Virus record (IMG/VR): IMGVR_UViG_3300020603_000019
Location: 1-56,112 of that record
Source: a virus
DNA length: 56,112 nt
Direction: 5' to 3' (one strand)
The notes under the pieces are model-generated. The model did not search any database. It had not been told where the DNA came from and worked only from the letters and a program-made list of their open reading frames with translations. Positions within the stretch are counted from its first letter, which is position 1, and each line of letters starts with the position of its first letter. This document shows, in pieces, positions 38,901 to 47,431 of this stretch. Made by a program: the position numbers and the translations under genes.

Positions 38901-40484
38901 CATGTCCATGGCACTGGTTTTGCTACTTCGGATTTCCGCTCTCCAATCTTCTACGACAGCAACAACACTGCGTATTACGCAGACCCTGACGGCACATCGT
39001 CTTTCAATCAATTAAGATCAAATTACTTAGCGAATCGACACGACGTATCGACTGACCACGGATTCGGGATATATTTTGAACCCGGTCTTAGCACCGCCTA
39101 CGCAATCTTCCGTGAGTCGGGTTCGTGGAGTCATCCTTACCCCGATCTCCGTATTGCCTTCCATACTGGAATCAAACTAGGCGCACACGCCAGTTACCAA
39201 GGAATTCGCTTTTACGATGACTACAACATGGCTGGACAGGTCATGTCGGTAAATAACGGCAGCGACCCACTCGGCGGTGGAAACGTCTATGTAAACAACT
39301 CGCTGCAAGCAGGCAGTTCACTCCGCGCCCCAATCTTCTACGACAGCAACGACACCGGTTTTTACATCGACCAAAACAGCGAATCAAACTGGCAAGGGCT
39401 AACTCTTCGGGGAAAGGCTCAAACAGGTTTGACAGGTAAGTCAAACTGGAAACGCCCAGACATTACAGGCGATAGCAATTATTGGACCGGTATCATGGGT
39501 TGGGGTACTACAGACTTCAACACTGTAATGACATGGGGTTCTGGATTTTTCGATACATGGAGCAGTCCTGCAAATAGCCCCGGAGATACTAGTCACTGGA
39601 CCGGGGTTCAATCCTACCACTATGTCAGTGGTGCCAATAGCGGATACGGCTGGCAATTAGCTGGCGGACCAACCGACAGTTTGTGGTGGAGACATAGTTG
39701 GCCCCACAACAGTAGTTGGTTCAAGGTCGCTATGTACGGAAATAATCATAGCACTGGTTCTTTCTACGCCTCAATCTTCTACGACGCCAACGACACGGCG
39801 TATTACGGAAACTTCGCAGACAGCGGTAACTCAATCGTAATGGCGGGGTCTGTCAACGCGCAGACATACAACAAGCCAGCACTTCGTGTGAATTCAAGCG
39901 GCTCGTCGTCATCTGGCGCAGCGTTTGCGATACAGCAGATTACCGCAGAAGGATGGACAGGCGTATTTGTAGACTACGAGCCATACACGGGCTGGGGTCT
40001 ATATCACGACAACCCAAATAACTATTTCTGTGTAACGTCAGAGGGGGCGACGGGAGGCATTCGCTCATTCACGGTGCCGTCTCGCGAGAGTGGAAACAGA
40101 ACTGCCTACGAAAAGATCCGTTTTGATCAAAACGACGGCAGCATCATAGCCGGTGGAAACGTAACCGCTTACTCAGATATTCGCGTAAAAGAAAATGTTC
40201 AGGTTGTTACCTTGCCAATTCAAAAGGTTATGGCGATGCGCGGCGTGACGTTTACAAGAAACGACGAGCAGTCAGGTCGGAGATACGTAGGTGTGATAGC
40301 GCAGGAAGTTGAGAAGGTACTTCCTGAAGTTGTATTTCTCTCTGACGAATCAGATAAAGACTCATCAAAAACAGTAGCCTACGGAAACATTGTGGGATTG
40401 CTTATCGAGGCAATTAAGGAGCAGCAATTACAAATCGCAGCCGTGTCGGCTGAGATCAATTCTCTGAAGGAGAGACTGCAATGA
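36000..40484 (+). CDS. Tail fibre with S74 intramolecular chaperone (1494 aa)
   Basis: The fibre is modular: three SGGTLTG or TGGTLTG modules with HAGNY/HSGNY turns in the first 700 residues, then five repeats of the RAPIFYDSxDTxYYxDP type up to about residue 1280. The end (from about 1385) is a peptidase S74 domain with AYSDIRVKENV containing the Ser-Lys dyad, and RRYVGVIAQEVEKVLPEVV; this domain cuts itself off after trimerisation. It is likely the main receptor-binding fibre. GGGAAG precedes the ATG. Confidence 0.93.
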   Translation: MATITTRAGKGSPLTNTEVDANFTNINSELGQKLTGNQTVTLSGDATGSGATAIAVTLANSGVTAGSYGSSSAIPVITVDAKGRLSNVSTAAVSIPSGSLTFTGDVTGSGNTGSSTALTLANSGATAGTYTKVTVDAKGRVTTGSSLASSDVTTALGFTPYNSSNPSGYITSSSLSSYLPLTGGTLTGQLNIDTGTNLSFGSQTRQMINLWGTQYGIGVQSGTTYFRSASRFSWHRGGSHNDSENNAGGGTVAMTLDSGNSLYVTGNVFNAGNQVLHAGNYTSYSPSLTGSGASGTWGINISGNANTASLAIWSNQYNFTTAGAGWYRVATTGSDGRGTYNVELFCTGGSHNPSLLQICAQGDWGNDKIVYAKWDGNFPANAVRITRGASNTFLEVYFTTTILGATFRINRTGFDTSITPFTGSLPAGGDTVKDTLDITAKINASTLSVSNSTTAIRLASGYHIGMGDWGMRNTTPYGWIQFGPANSSWAHIYADRTFYFNQELYVNNQQVLHSGNYSNYSLPLSGGTLTGSATISGNGNGLYFTGGNNRLYFSGYRAMEGSTNGAQLQIGESYSATYLQSANNYATTSNHVILHAGNYTSTLDGRYLYATSNPSVAGNFTLSIGNNGSYSYVQSHAGQPLELNPVGNTVRIAGNIALHAGNFGSYALPLSGGTLTGGLNGTTGGFTGFFGIGGSFGSDDGGWGARLNVGGGPHARIDARCANDGIVTTIYSHVGQNRGFVGTLSNHRLCLGVNGSEIQSVHSSYSESVGSYRAPIFYDSGNTSYYADPAGNSVLYKFESINQRTAYDRGWSNYPSITVYNTTDQGPQGEFRIHGAPGANGGDFSVDLRVDGSIITHGISYGLASSRAPIFYDYDDTGYYIDPNSTSDAALRMRGGALFGPNITWGASLYVGGNGRVGSSASVAVTNGNLHLDCQNGYNTYINWYAGTNTYTQGNFGVGSDSASHRLHVHGTGFATSDFRSPIFYDSNNTAYYADPDGTSSFNQLRSNYLANRHDVSTDHGFGIYFEPGLSTAYAIFRESGSWSHPYPDLRIAFHTGIKLGAHASYQGIRFYDDYNMAGQVMSVNNGSDPLGGGNVYVNNSLQAGSSLRAPIFYDSNDTGFYIDQNSESNWQGLTLRGKAQTGLTGKSNWKRPDITGDSNYWTGIMGWGTTDFNTVMTWGSGFFDTWSSPANSPGDTSHWTGVQSYHYVSGANSGYGWQLAGGPTDSLWWRHSWPHNSSWFKVAMYGNNHSTGSFYASIFYDANDTAYYGNFADSGNSIVMAGSVNAQTYNKPALRVNSSGSSSSGAAFAIQQITAEGWTGVFVDYEPYTGWGLYHDNPNNYFCVTSEGATGGIRSFTVPSRESGNRTAYEKIRFDQNDGSIIAGGNVTAYSDIRVKENVQVVTLPIQKVMAMRGVTFTRNDEQSGRRYVGVIAQEVEKVLPEVVFLSDESDKDSSKTVAYGNIVGLLIEAIKEQQLQIAAVSAEINSLKERLQ

Positions 40485-40864
40485 CGATGACTTATACGTG
40501 GAAAGTGACCAGCATGAAGGTGCGGGACGAAGTGAACGCTGACGGCGAAACACTTCCGAAAGCGGTGTGCAATACCTATTGGGAAAAAAAGGGTGTTGAC
40601 GAAAACGGAAACGAAGGATCGTTTGTCGGGGCGACACCATTCACCGCCGCTAAAGTTCCTGCGGGACAGTTTGTTCCGTTTGATCAACTGACTGAAGCGG
40701 TCGTGCTTGGCTGGATTCAATCTGTTGTGGTTGGCGACTACGAAGCCCATGTGAACGGGCGTATCGCAAAGCAGATTGCCGACAAGGCGATCACTGAGCA
40801 GTCGATGCCGTGGATACCGGACACTGCGCCAGTAACCCCTGTTGTGCCAGCCCCTATTACTTGA
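40481..40864 (+). CDS. Fibre-associated protein, paralogue 1 (127 aa)
   Basis: It overlaps the fibre stop as ATGA with GGAG upstream. The protein resembles the next gene product: both have FDQLTEAxxxGW followed by a helical stretch and a PWxP end with a Pro-rich tail. This pattern occurs in small proteins behind fibre genes. It may aid fibre assembly. Confidence 0.65.
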   Translation: MTMTYTWKVTSMKVRDEVNADGETLPKAVCNTYWEKKGVDENGNEGSFVGATPFTAAKVPAGQFVPFDQLTEAVVLGWIQSVVVGDYEAHVNGRIAKQIADKAITEQSMPWIPDTAPVTPVVPAPIT

Positions 40865-40876
40865 GTGGAGAATCCA

Positions 40877-41260
40877 ATGACCATTGTTTACTCTTACAAG
40901 GTCAACGCGGCTCGCGTTGGATCACAGGACAGCCTGACCGATGTTATTAAACAAGTGAACTTCACCGTTACCGGCGAAGACGACGGGGCAAAGTTTAGTT
41001 TGCCGACAAGTTGCGAGTTGGCAGATGCTGACCCGAATAACTTCACGGCTTTTGATCAGTTGACTGAAGCGCAGATCATAGGGTGGGTCGAGAACCTCAC
41101 AACTACGAACGCAATAAAAGATCACGTTGCAATGGTCATGGAAAAAGAGAAGTCGAAGCTTGTTTTAGAGAACAAGCGGTTACCGTGGAAACCAGTTGTT
41201 GAAGCCGCTCCGATGCCTCCGACCGATCCGGCTCCTCCGACGCCTCCGACCGGCGGGTAA
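40877..41260 (+). CDS. Fibre-associated protein, paralogue 2 (127 aa)
   Basis: I chose the ATG at 40877 because GGAG lies seven bases upstream; a GTG four codons earlier is less likely. FDQLTEAQIIGWVEN and RLPWKP align with the previous gene. Tandem duplication is the likely origin. The Pro-rich end (PPTDPAPPTPPTGG) suggests a linker. Confidence 0.65.
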   Translation: MTIVYSYKVNAARVGSQDSLTDVIKQVNFTVTGEDDGAKFSLPTSCELADADPNNFTAFDQLTEAQIIGWVENLTTTNAIKDHVAMVMEKEKSKLVLENKRLPWKPVVEAAPMPPTDPAPPTPPTGG

Positions 41261-41263
41261 CAA

Positions 41264-41731
41264 ATGCCTCTGCCGCCAAGTGGTCAAATTTCTATGGCTC
41301 AAATCCATTCGGAGTTTGGTCGTGGGCACAACTTGAATGCCTATCGAGGGACGAGCCATTCGACGGGTACGTTTCCAAGCGGACAAATTGCATTTTCAGA
41401 TTTTCATGGGAAATCAAATACTCCAACGCTTGTCGTGACGTATCCGTCACTCGCCTATGGACAGTTTTACGGCTACGATTACTGCGGGGGCACAAACACG
41501 CAAGTTGGACAGCCAACGATAACCGGTGGTACGGGTGTTTACACTTATAGTTGGGCCCGTATAAGTGCATCTTTTGATATGACGATTAGTCAGACCAATG
41601 TCCAACGCCCTATTTTTGCTGCCTATTACTGCAATAATGGATTCGTAGAAACTTGGCGAGTGACAGTAACGTCGGGTAGCCAAAGCGTTTACAATGACAT
41701 TAATATCTCTCTGGAATATTATATGCTTTAG
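41264..41731 (+). CDS. Small receptor-binding/tail protein (155 aa)
   Basis: It begins PPSGQISMAQIHSEFGRGHNLNAYRG and SGQIAFSDFHGKS, a module common at the start of small tail and fibre proteins. The rest is a beta-sandwich-like domain with several Cys and Tyr (YGYDYCGGTNTQVGQPTITGGTGVYTYSW). It could be a fibre tip protein. Function inferred from composition and position. Confidence 0.6.
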   Translation: MPLPPSGQISMAQIHSEFGRGHNLNAYRGTSHSTGTFPSGQIAFSDFHGKSNTPTLVVTYPSLAYGQFYGYDYCGGTNTQVGQPTITGGTGVYTYSWARISASFDMTISQTNVQRPIFAAYYCNNGFVETWRVTVTSGSQSVYNDINISLEYYML

Positions 41732-41758
41732 TTTTAGCAACAACGGGAGTTTATTTTG

Positions 41759-41926
41759 ATGAGTACGTTGAAGTTTGAAGTAACGATGGAAGAAGGCAAC
41801 TTGTTAATCGCAGCGCTTGCCAAGCAGCCATTCGAGGCTGTGGCTGGCTTGATCAACAAGCTTCACCAGCAAGCGCAGGGTCAGCTTCCACCGCCGTCGG
41901 TGGAGGGTGATAATAAGGTCAATTAG
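41759..41926 (+). CDS. Small hypothetical protein (55 aa)
   Basis: CGGGAG lies about ten bases before the ATG. The sequence (KFEVTMEEGNLLIAALAKQPFEAVAGLINKLHQQAQGQ) is a short beta strand plus two helices typical of small phage late proteins. A terminator follows. Role unknown. Confidence 0.65.
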   Translation: MSTLKFEVTMEEGNLLIAALAKQPFEAVAGLINKLHQQAQGQLPPPSVEGDNKVN

Positions 41927-41933
41927 ACCAGGT

Positions 41934-41964
41934 AAGCCCCGTCCCAATGAGGGCGGGGCTTTGT
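41934..41964 (+). terminator. Rho-independent terminator
   Basis: AAGCCCCG-CCC pairs with GGG-CGGGGCTT around AATGA with one bulged base, followed by TTTGTTG. It separates the fibre block from the second tail block. Confidence 0.8.
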
Positions 41965-41989
41965 TGCAAATATTAGCTTTGGTAACATA

Positions 41990-42247
41990 ATGGATATCAC
42001 TTCCTCTGCCGGATCAGCTGATCAGCGTTACTTGGAAAGCTCACCCCCTACCGACGAACGGTACTGGGCGGTTGCTTCTAAGCTCGCTGCCCATGAAGCG
42101 ATGTGTGAAGAACGGTCTAAAAACATCGATGGACGGTTAGAGAAGATAGAAGATGGTATCGAGAATATTAACCACTGGGGAATCGTGATTGGGTTCACAC
42201 TGATCTGTAGCATGGCGGGTATCCTTGCTACCTTGCTACTAAAATGA
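41990..42247 (+). CDS. Membrane-anchored small protein, holin-like (85 aa)
   Basis: Residues 1-60 are hydrophilic with a helical part (HEAMCEERSKNIDGRLEKIEDGIENINH). Residues 62-84 are a single membrane segment (GIVIGFTLICSMAGILATLLL). This topology is seen in phage holin-like and tail-associated membrane proteins. It is apart from the main lysis pair, so its role is uncertain. It follows a terminator. Confidence 0.65.
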   Translation: MDITSSAGSADQRYLESSPPTDERYWAVASKLAAHEAMCEERSKNIDGRLEKIEDGIENINHWGIVIGFTLICSMAGILATLLLK

Positions 42248-42254
42248 GGTACGC

Positions 42255-43973
42255 ATGGCTTACTTTAAACGCGACCGGTTTAGCGGAATTGCACCGGGCG
42301 TATCCCCCCGCCTCTTAAATGACCAGTTTGCTCAGACCGCTGAGAATATTGATTTTGAATCCGGGCGACTGACTCCGACTACGAACGACACCGAGGTCTA
42401 CACCCTACAGAGTGGGCTTCGCCGGTCGATCTACTACTATCGAGATATCAACTGGCTTGAGTGGGACGAGGACGGCGTCAAGGCCGTACCTGGTCCCATT
42501 CCAGGGGACACCCTGGCACGCCTGTACTTTACTGGCGACGACTACCCGCGCTACGGCACGGTCAGTACGCTTATATCTGGCAACGCCGGGTACCCGGCCA
42601 ACAGTTATCGCCTGGGAGTTCCGGCCCCTGCCGACGCGCCGACCATAGTTAAAACCGGTACGGCAGACCCGAATCAGACTCCAGACGATGTCTCTTATGT
42701 CTACACCTTCGTAACAGCCTTCGGCGAGGAAGGGCCTCCGAGCCCGGCTACCGCGCCGATTGAGCGCACGGACACCGAAACGGTCACGATTACGATGCCC
42801 GCCAACCAGCTGCCGAGTGGCAACTACAACTTCGGCAACGGTTCGTTAAAGCGTATCTACCGGTCCAATACCGGCTCCACGAATACGGCGTTTCAGTTCC
42901 TGGCCCAAGTGTCTTTGGCTACTACCACCTACGCCGACACGACCCCGTCAGCAGGTCTTGGGGAAGTGCTCCCAAGCGAGACCTGGATTGGCCCCCCGGA
43001 CGACAACGTCTCGCTGTACCCGGACGGCCCGATGAAGGGTCTGATAGCCGTGGCAAACGGCGTGTTTGCCGGGTTCACCGGTAAACGGTTCTGTGTCAGT
43101 GAACCGTTCCTTCCGCATGCCTGGCCGGTGGATTACCGGATCACGGTCGAGGAGGACATCGTGGCCATCGGGGCCGTGGCCAACGGTGTTGTCGCTCTGA
43201 CCAACGGCACCCCCTACTTCATCACGGGAACTGACCCCAGTGCGATGACCGCGATTCGTGTTGACCTGCCACAGGCCTGTATCAACGTGAACAGCGTGGT
43301 CGACATGGGGTCGGTCCTGTTTTACGCAGGACCAGACGGTTTGTGCGCCGTGAGCAGTGGTGATGGGCGCGTGGTCACCGAAGGGTTGATCTCGTCCAGG
43401 CAGTGGTCCGACATCTTCGCTCCGACCTCCTACCGTGCCTTTAGGCACGAGAACACCTACGTGGCGTTCTGGACTGAGGGCGGGGTCAACAAGGGCTTTG
43501 TATACGATCCACGGGCCGAGGAAGCAGCCCTCTCGACACTGACCACGGCTAACGCGGTACGCGGCGGGTACATGAATCCGAAGGACGGTGAGCTTTACCT
43601 AATCGTCAACAACAAAATTGCCAAGTACCGTGGCAGTAGCACAAAACGCACTCTCACCTGGAAGTCTAAGCAGCTCGTTCTGCCGAAGCCAACCAGCATG
43701 AGCTGGGTGTCCGTGCACGCTCAGGCTTACCCGGTTGCAGTGAAGGTCTGGGCGGACGGTACGTTGATTGCCCACTACAGTTTGTCGTTTGCAAACAACA
43801 CTTACACCCAGACCGTTACCGTACCAAACGGCGCTACGACCGGATCATTACGTGAGCCTGTGATGCGTCTTCCTGCAAAGCTAGCTCAGGTGTGGGAGGT
43901 CCAGGTGTCGGGGGCCGTTGAGATCGATGAAGTCTGCCTTGCCCAGAGCATGGATGAGATAGCTGGCTTATGA
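42255..43973 (+). CDS. Tail nozzle-like protein (572 aa)
   Basis: The protein opens FSGIAPGVSPRLLNDQFAQTAENIDFESGRLTP, the usual start of phage tail proteins that form the nozzle or beta-propeller tube of short tails, then has SYVYTFVTAFGEEGPPSPA (Ig-like insert), and DGPMKGLIAVANGVFAGFTGKRFCVSEPFLPHAWPVDYRITVEEDIVAIGAV. It probably forms the tube below the connector, like T7 gp12. The ribosome site is TGAGG and the stop overlaps the next start as ATGA. Confidence 0.75.
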   Translation: MAYFKRDRFSGIAPGVSPRLLNDQFAQTAENIDFESGRLTPTTNDTEVYTLQSGLRRSIYYYRDINWLEWDEDGVKAVPGPIPGDTLARLYFTGDDYPRYGTVSTLISGNAGYPANSYRLGVPAPADAPTIVKTGTADPNQTPDDVSYVYTFVTAFGEEGPPSPATAPIERTDTETVTITMPANQLPSGNYNFGNGSLKRIYRSNTGSTNTAFQFLAQVSLATTTYADTTPSAGLGEVLPSETWIGPPDDNVSLYPDGPMKGLIAVANGVFAGFTGKRFCVSEPFLPHAWPVDYRITVEEDIVAIGAVANGVVALTNGTPYFITGTDPSAMTAIRVDLPQACINVNSVVDMGSVLFYAGPDGLCAVSSGDGRVVTEGLISSRQWSDIFAPTSYRAFRHENTYVAFWTEGGVNKGFVYDPRAEEAALSTLTTANAVRGGYMNPKDGELYLIVNNKIAKYRGSSTKRTLTWKSKQLVLPKPTSMSWVSVHAQAYPVAVKVWADGTLIAHYSLSFANNTYTQTVTVPNGATTGSLREPVMRLPAKLAQVWEVQVSGAVEIDEVCLAQSMDEIAGL

Positions 43974-46780
43974 CCAAAGCGCGTACAACAAACGCGACCG
44001 AGATACCTGGTTTAGGTAAACCGCCGGGGGATATTTCTCCGGCGCTTCGTAGGTACCTGGAAAGTATCTCTGAGGCTCTGCAGATTCGCCTCGGTCAACG
44101 CGGCGATGCCCGCGATCGAGCGGTCACGTTTCGTGAGTTGCTGGACTCTGGTCTTGCTATAGAGCTCGGCAGCAACCCGTATCAAATTGGTAAACCGCCC
44201 GCTGATCCTGACCCAGATCCTCCCGCGAACGGTACGCCCACTGCGCCGACAAACTTCTCGGCTAATGGCGGGTACTCGATTGTTACCTGCTTCTGGGACT
44301 ACCCGAACTACGGGCCGCACTCTCACACGGAAATCTGGCGACATACATCTAACGTCATTGGTAATGCTCAGCTGGTCGGCATTAGCTCTGGTATTTCTTT
44401 CATTGACCCGGTTGGGCAGAGCAAGACGTACTACTACTGGGCTCGCCACGTATCTACGTACGATATTGCTGGCCCGTTCCACTCGGCCAACGGCGATGAA
44501 GCAGTAACGGCAGCGGATGTCGATGCGCTGCTTACCGTTTTGACCGGGGCTATAACTGAGTCACAGTTGTTTAATACGTTAGGCGAACGGATCAATTTGA
44601 TTGATGCCAGTGCTTTAGTAACAAACTCCGTTGCATGGCGTGTAGCGCAAGAAGCCACTGCTCGTGCAGCTGCAATTGCTTTACTCGATGACGCTATGGA
44701 GTACAACAATGCTACTGCCTACAAGAAAGGCGACATTGTTGTTTACAACGCAAATCTGTATGAAGCTAAAAGCTCGACTACTGGTAACTTGCCAACTAAC
44801 ACTACGTTTTGGACACTTTTAGGTAGCTATACAAGCATAGGCGACATAGTAAAAAACAACGGTTCTAAAATCGTTGAGATTAATACGGTTACATCGGACA
44901 GTACTTCTGCAGCAGCGCAAGCTATTGTGGGGTTAAAAAGTACCGTAGAGAATCCGACGACGGGGGTAGTTGCTACTTCTACTGCGCTTGGGGCATTAAC
45001 TACTAGAGTTTCAACTGCAGAAGGAAACATAGTATCAAATAGTTCATCGATCACTTCGTTGAGCAATGCTGTAAATCACCCCACTACTGGACTTGCTACC
45101 AGAGCTTCGTCAACGGCGTTGAGTGCTTTAGATAGCCGTGTAACAGCAGCAGAAGGAGTAAACACTTCGCAATCGACGTCTATTACGTCATTGCAAAATA
45201 CTATTGATCACCCTACTACTGGACTTGCTACCAGAGCTTCGTCAACGGCGTTAAGTGCTTTGGATAGCCGTGTAACAGCAGCAGAAGGAGTAAACACTTC
45301 GCAATCGACGTCTATTACGTCATTGCAAAATACTATTGATCACCCTGCTACTGGACTTGCTACCAGAGCTTCGTCAACGGCGTTGAGTGCTTTGGACAGC
45401 CGTGTGACTAGTGCTGAAGGTACGATAACAGCCCAAGGTAGCTCAATTACGGCTCTTCAGAGTACCGTAAATAATGCTACAACTGGTGTTGTGGCCACAG
45501 CTAACGCTGTTAGTCTGTTAAACACCGAGATATTTCCTAACGGTACAGCCCAAGCTTCGTACATTGACCAAGTTAACGCTACAGTTGGCGCTAACACAGC
45601 GGCTATCCAGGCTGAAGCTACGACGCGTGCAACTGCTGATGGTACTTTGTTCGGGCAGTTCACCGTAAAGGTTGATCTAAACGGGCATGTATCTGGTTTT
45701 GGGCTTGCTTCGACGCTTAACAACGCAGCGCCGAGTTCTGAGTTTATTGTCCGTGCTGATCGGTTTTCGATTGCGTCGCCCGGTCAGGCGACAATCGTTC
45801 CTTTTATTGTTCAAGCTACTGCTACCACCATCAACGGAGTTGCAGTACCAGCTGGTGTCTACATCAGCGACGCGTTCATTCGCAACGGTACGATCACGAA
45901 AGCCAAAATTGGCATCGGTGAGATCGATAACGCCAACATTGCCAGTCTTAATGCGGACAAGATCACGGCGGGCTCAATTGATACTGCTCGTCTTACGATC
46001 GACAACGTCACGCTCGACTCGGTTTATGATCCAAGCATTGGCCGCAACCGGCTGAAGATCCGCGATCTCGGCGTTGACGCGGCTCAGATCAATACTGCTG
46101 CTATCAAGACAGCAAAGATTGATGATCTCGCTGTCAGCACGATAAAGATTGCTGGCAACGCAATCACGCAGCCCGAGGTGTACACAGCGAATGATGTATA
46201 CATACCGACCGCGTCTGCGATCATGTTGACGAATAGTGGGGTAAATGAAAGCTACAACTTCGTTGGTTCACATAACGGTGATTACGAGTATCAGTTTCTT
46301 TACTTCGACGAGAATGGTATCCCGATATACGACTTCGTCTTTGTAGGGGCAGGGAATGGTGATCACGTTAGGGTTATCACTTATACCGCGCCGACGTTTG
46401 CAAACGCGATCACCGTCATAGAAACCCCAACGGTAACTGTGGGCGTTGACGCTACCGCCGCTGTGCAGATTGTGTACTACGCAACGCACGACGGATCAAT
46501 CTACACGTACAACGATTCCGGTCAGCATATATTCATGCTTCTCGACACCGGCGTTGGGTATCGCCTTGTGGCGCAGCAGCAAGTAGGACTTCGCACTGAC
46601 AGTGGTGCAGACACAATGGCTTCTCTTCCGATTGCTATGACCTTTACGGCAAGAAACATTACGACTGCAAGAATAAAAATTTTGACTGGTAGTCGTCGTG
46701 TAGATTTGTCAATGGGAAACGGAAGCAACCCGTGCTGGCTGCGTAACAGCACTATCTCGCTGCTGGGTGCAAAAAGATGA
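43970..46780 (+). CDS. Central tail fibre, GpJ/DUF1983-like (936 aa)
   Basis: Domain order: a 70-residue anchor, an Ig/FN3-like domain (residues 85-170), a carbohydrate-binding module (about 243-280, AYKKGDIVVYNANLYEAKSS), coiled-coil repeats (about 365-485), then a DUF1983-like part (FTVKVDLNGHVSGFGLAS, EFIVRADRFSIASP) as in the C-terminus of lambda GpJ. The end is a beta-rich tip. The three 44-residue coiled-coil repeats are almost identical in DNA. It likely contacts a host surface sugar or protein and is unusual in a podovirus-like gene set. Confidence 0.85.
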   Translation: MTKARTTNATEIPGLGKPPGDISPALRRYLESISEALQIRLGQRGDARDRAVTFRELLDSGLAIELGSNPYQIGKPPADPDPDPPANGTPTAPTNFSANGGYSIVTCFWDYPNYGPHSHTEIWRHTSNVIGNAQLVGISSGISFIDPVGQSKTYYYWARHVSTYDIAGPFHSANGDEAVTAADVDALLTVLTGAITESQLFNTLGERINLIDASALVTNSVAWRVAQEATARAAAIALLDDAMEYNNATAYKKGDIVVYNANLYEAKSSTTGNLPTNTTFWTLLGSYTSIGDIVKNNGSKIVEINTVTSDSTSAAAQAIVGLKSTVENPTTGVVATSTALGALTTRVSTAEGNIVSNSSSITSLSNAVNHPTTGLATRASSTALSALDSRVTAAEGVNTSQSTSITSLQNTIDHPTTGLATRASSTALSALDSRVTAAEGVNTSQSTSITSLQNTIDHPATGLATRASSTALSALDSRVTSAEGTITAQGSSITALQSTVNNATTGVVATANAVSLLNTEIFPNGTAQASYIDQVNATVGANTAAIQAEATTRATADGTLFGQFTVKVDLNGHVSGFGLASTLNNAAPSSEFIVRADRFSIASPGQATIVPFIVQATATTINGVAVPAGVYISDAFIRNGTITKAKIGIGEIDNANIASLNADKITAGSIDTARLTIDNVTLDSVYDPSIGRNRLKIRDLGVDAAQINTAAIKTAKIDDLAVSTIKIAGNAITQPEVYTANDVYIPTASAIMLTNSGVNESYNFVGSHNGDYEYQFLYFDENGIPIYDFVFVGAGNGDHVRVITYTAPTFANAITVIETPTVTVGVDATAAVQIVYYATHDGSIYTYNDSGQHIFMLLDTGVGYRLVAQQQVGLRTDSGADTMASLPIAMTFTARNITTARIKILTGSRRVDLSMGNGSNPCWLRNSTISLLGAKR
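45077..45420 (+). repeat. Near-identical 132-bp tandem repeats in the fibre gene
   Basis: Units start at 45077, 45209 and 45341 (the third partial). Units 1 and 2 match closely in codons 1-25 and 2 and 3 almost completely until they diverge at about 45405. Each encodes 44 residues of coiled coil (TTGLATRASSTALSALDSRV). Near-identical DNA points to recent duplication, so repeat number may vary among strains. Confidence 0.85.
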
Positions 46781-47148
46781 GTTTCATGGCTGTGTTTGAT
46801 ACAGACGGTAGATGCAAGTACGTACTCGACGGCAGTCCAGAGTCTATCGATGTCAGCAGTGAAGCGGCTGTTGTCTACACGGACGAAAGGATCAACCCGA
46901 ACGACGTGTGGTATGACCACACCGCTAGCAAGATGCTGCCGCGTACTCCGTTCAGGGTATCCATTGGGCAAAACAAGATTGAAAGGATACCAGCCGGGAC
47001 CGTGATTTATGTCGGCTCGGAGTTAGTAGTAATGAACGAGAACTCGATTGAGTTTGAGGTGGACTACACGCAGACTGTTGTTGCGACGCTGCTGAATGTA
47101 CGTCACCTAGACAGAACCGTGGAGGTGCCGTGTGAAGCTCAGGGTTAA
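46777..47148 (+). CDS. Fibre-associated hypothetical protein (123 aa)
   Basis: It overlaps the fibre stop as ATGA. The protein is beta-rich and acidic with a YVLDGSPESIDVSSEAAVVY start. It may be a fibre tip or chaperone. No family recognised. Confidence 0.6.
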   Translation: MSFMAVFDTDGRCKYVLDGSPESIDVSSEAAVVYTDERINPNDVWYDHTASKMLPRTPFRVSIGQNKIERIPAGTVIYVGSELVVMNENSIEFEVDYTQTVVATLLNVRHLDRTVEVPCEAQG

Positions 47149-47311
47149 GCAGGACTACGCCGAGCTACGGCGGAATGCGTATCCGGACGTCAAGGATCAG
47201 CTTGACGCCTTATGGAAAGGCGGCGCGGCTCTTGAAGAAATGGCTCGCAAGGTTGCCGCCGTTAAAGAAAAGTTCCCTAAACCAGTTGGAGAAGACAATG
47301 CACAAGGGTAA
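47132..47311 (+). CDS. Small conserved phage protein (59 aa)
   Basis: The start is GTG preceded by GGAGGT, overlapping the previous gene by 17 bases. The pattern YAELRRNAYPDVKDQLDALWKGG is a familiar small phage motif (YPxxxxQLDxLW) found in tail or tail-assembly neighbourhoods. Role unknown. Confidence 0.7.
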   Translation: MKLRVKQDYAELRRNAYPDVKDQLDALWKGGAALEEMARKVAAVKEKFPKPVGEDNAQG

Positions 47312-47402
47312 GAAATGCGTGCTTAATGCTCCGGTTAAGCCAATTAAGATGGAAAAAAAGAAGCCGTCTAAAGGCTACTCTGCCCCTAAAAAGAAAGGGT
47401 AA
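47298..47402 (+). CDS. Very small Lys-rich protein (34 aa)
   Basis: GGAGAAG precedes the ATG and the gene overlaps the previous one by 14 bases. The product is almost entirely Lys, Pro and Gly (KPIKMEKKKPSKGYSAPKKK). Possibly nucleic-acid binding; short enough to be uncertain. Confidence 0.5.
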   Translation: MHKGKKCVLNAPVKPIKMEKKKPSKGYSAPKKKG

Positions 47403-47431
47403 AATTACCGTCTATGAAGTGAGGGGGCGGT

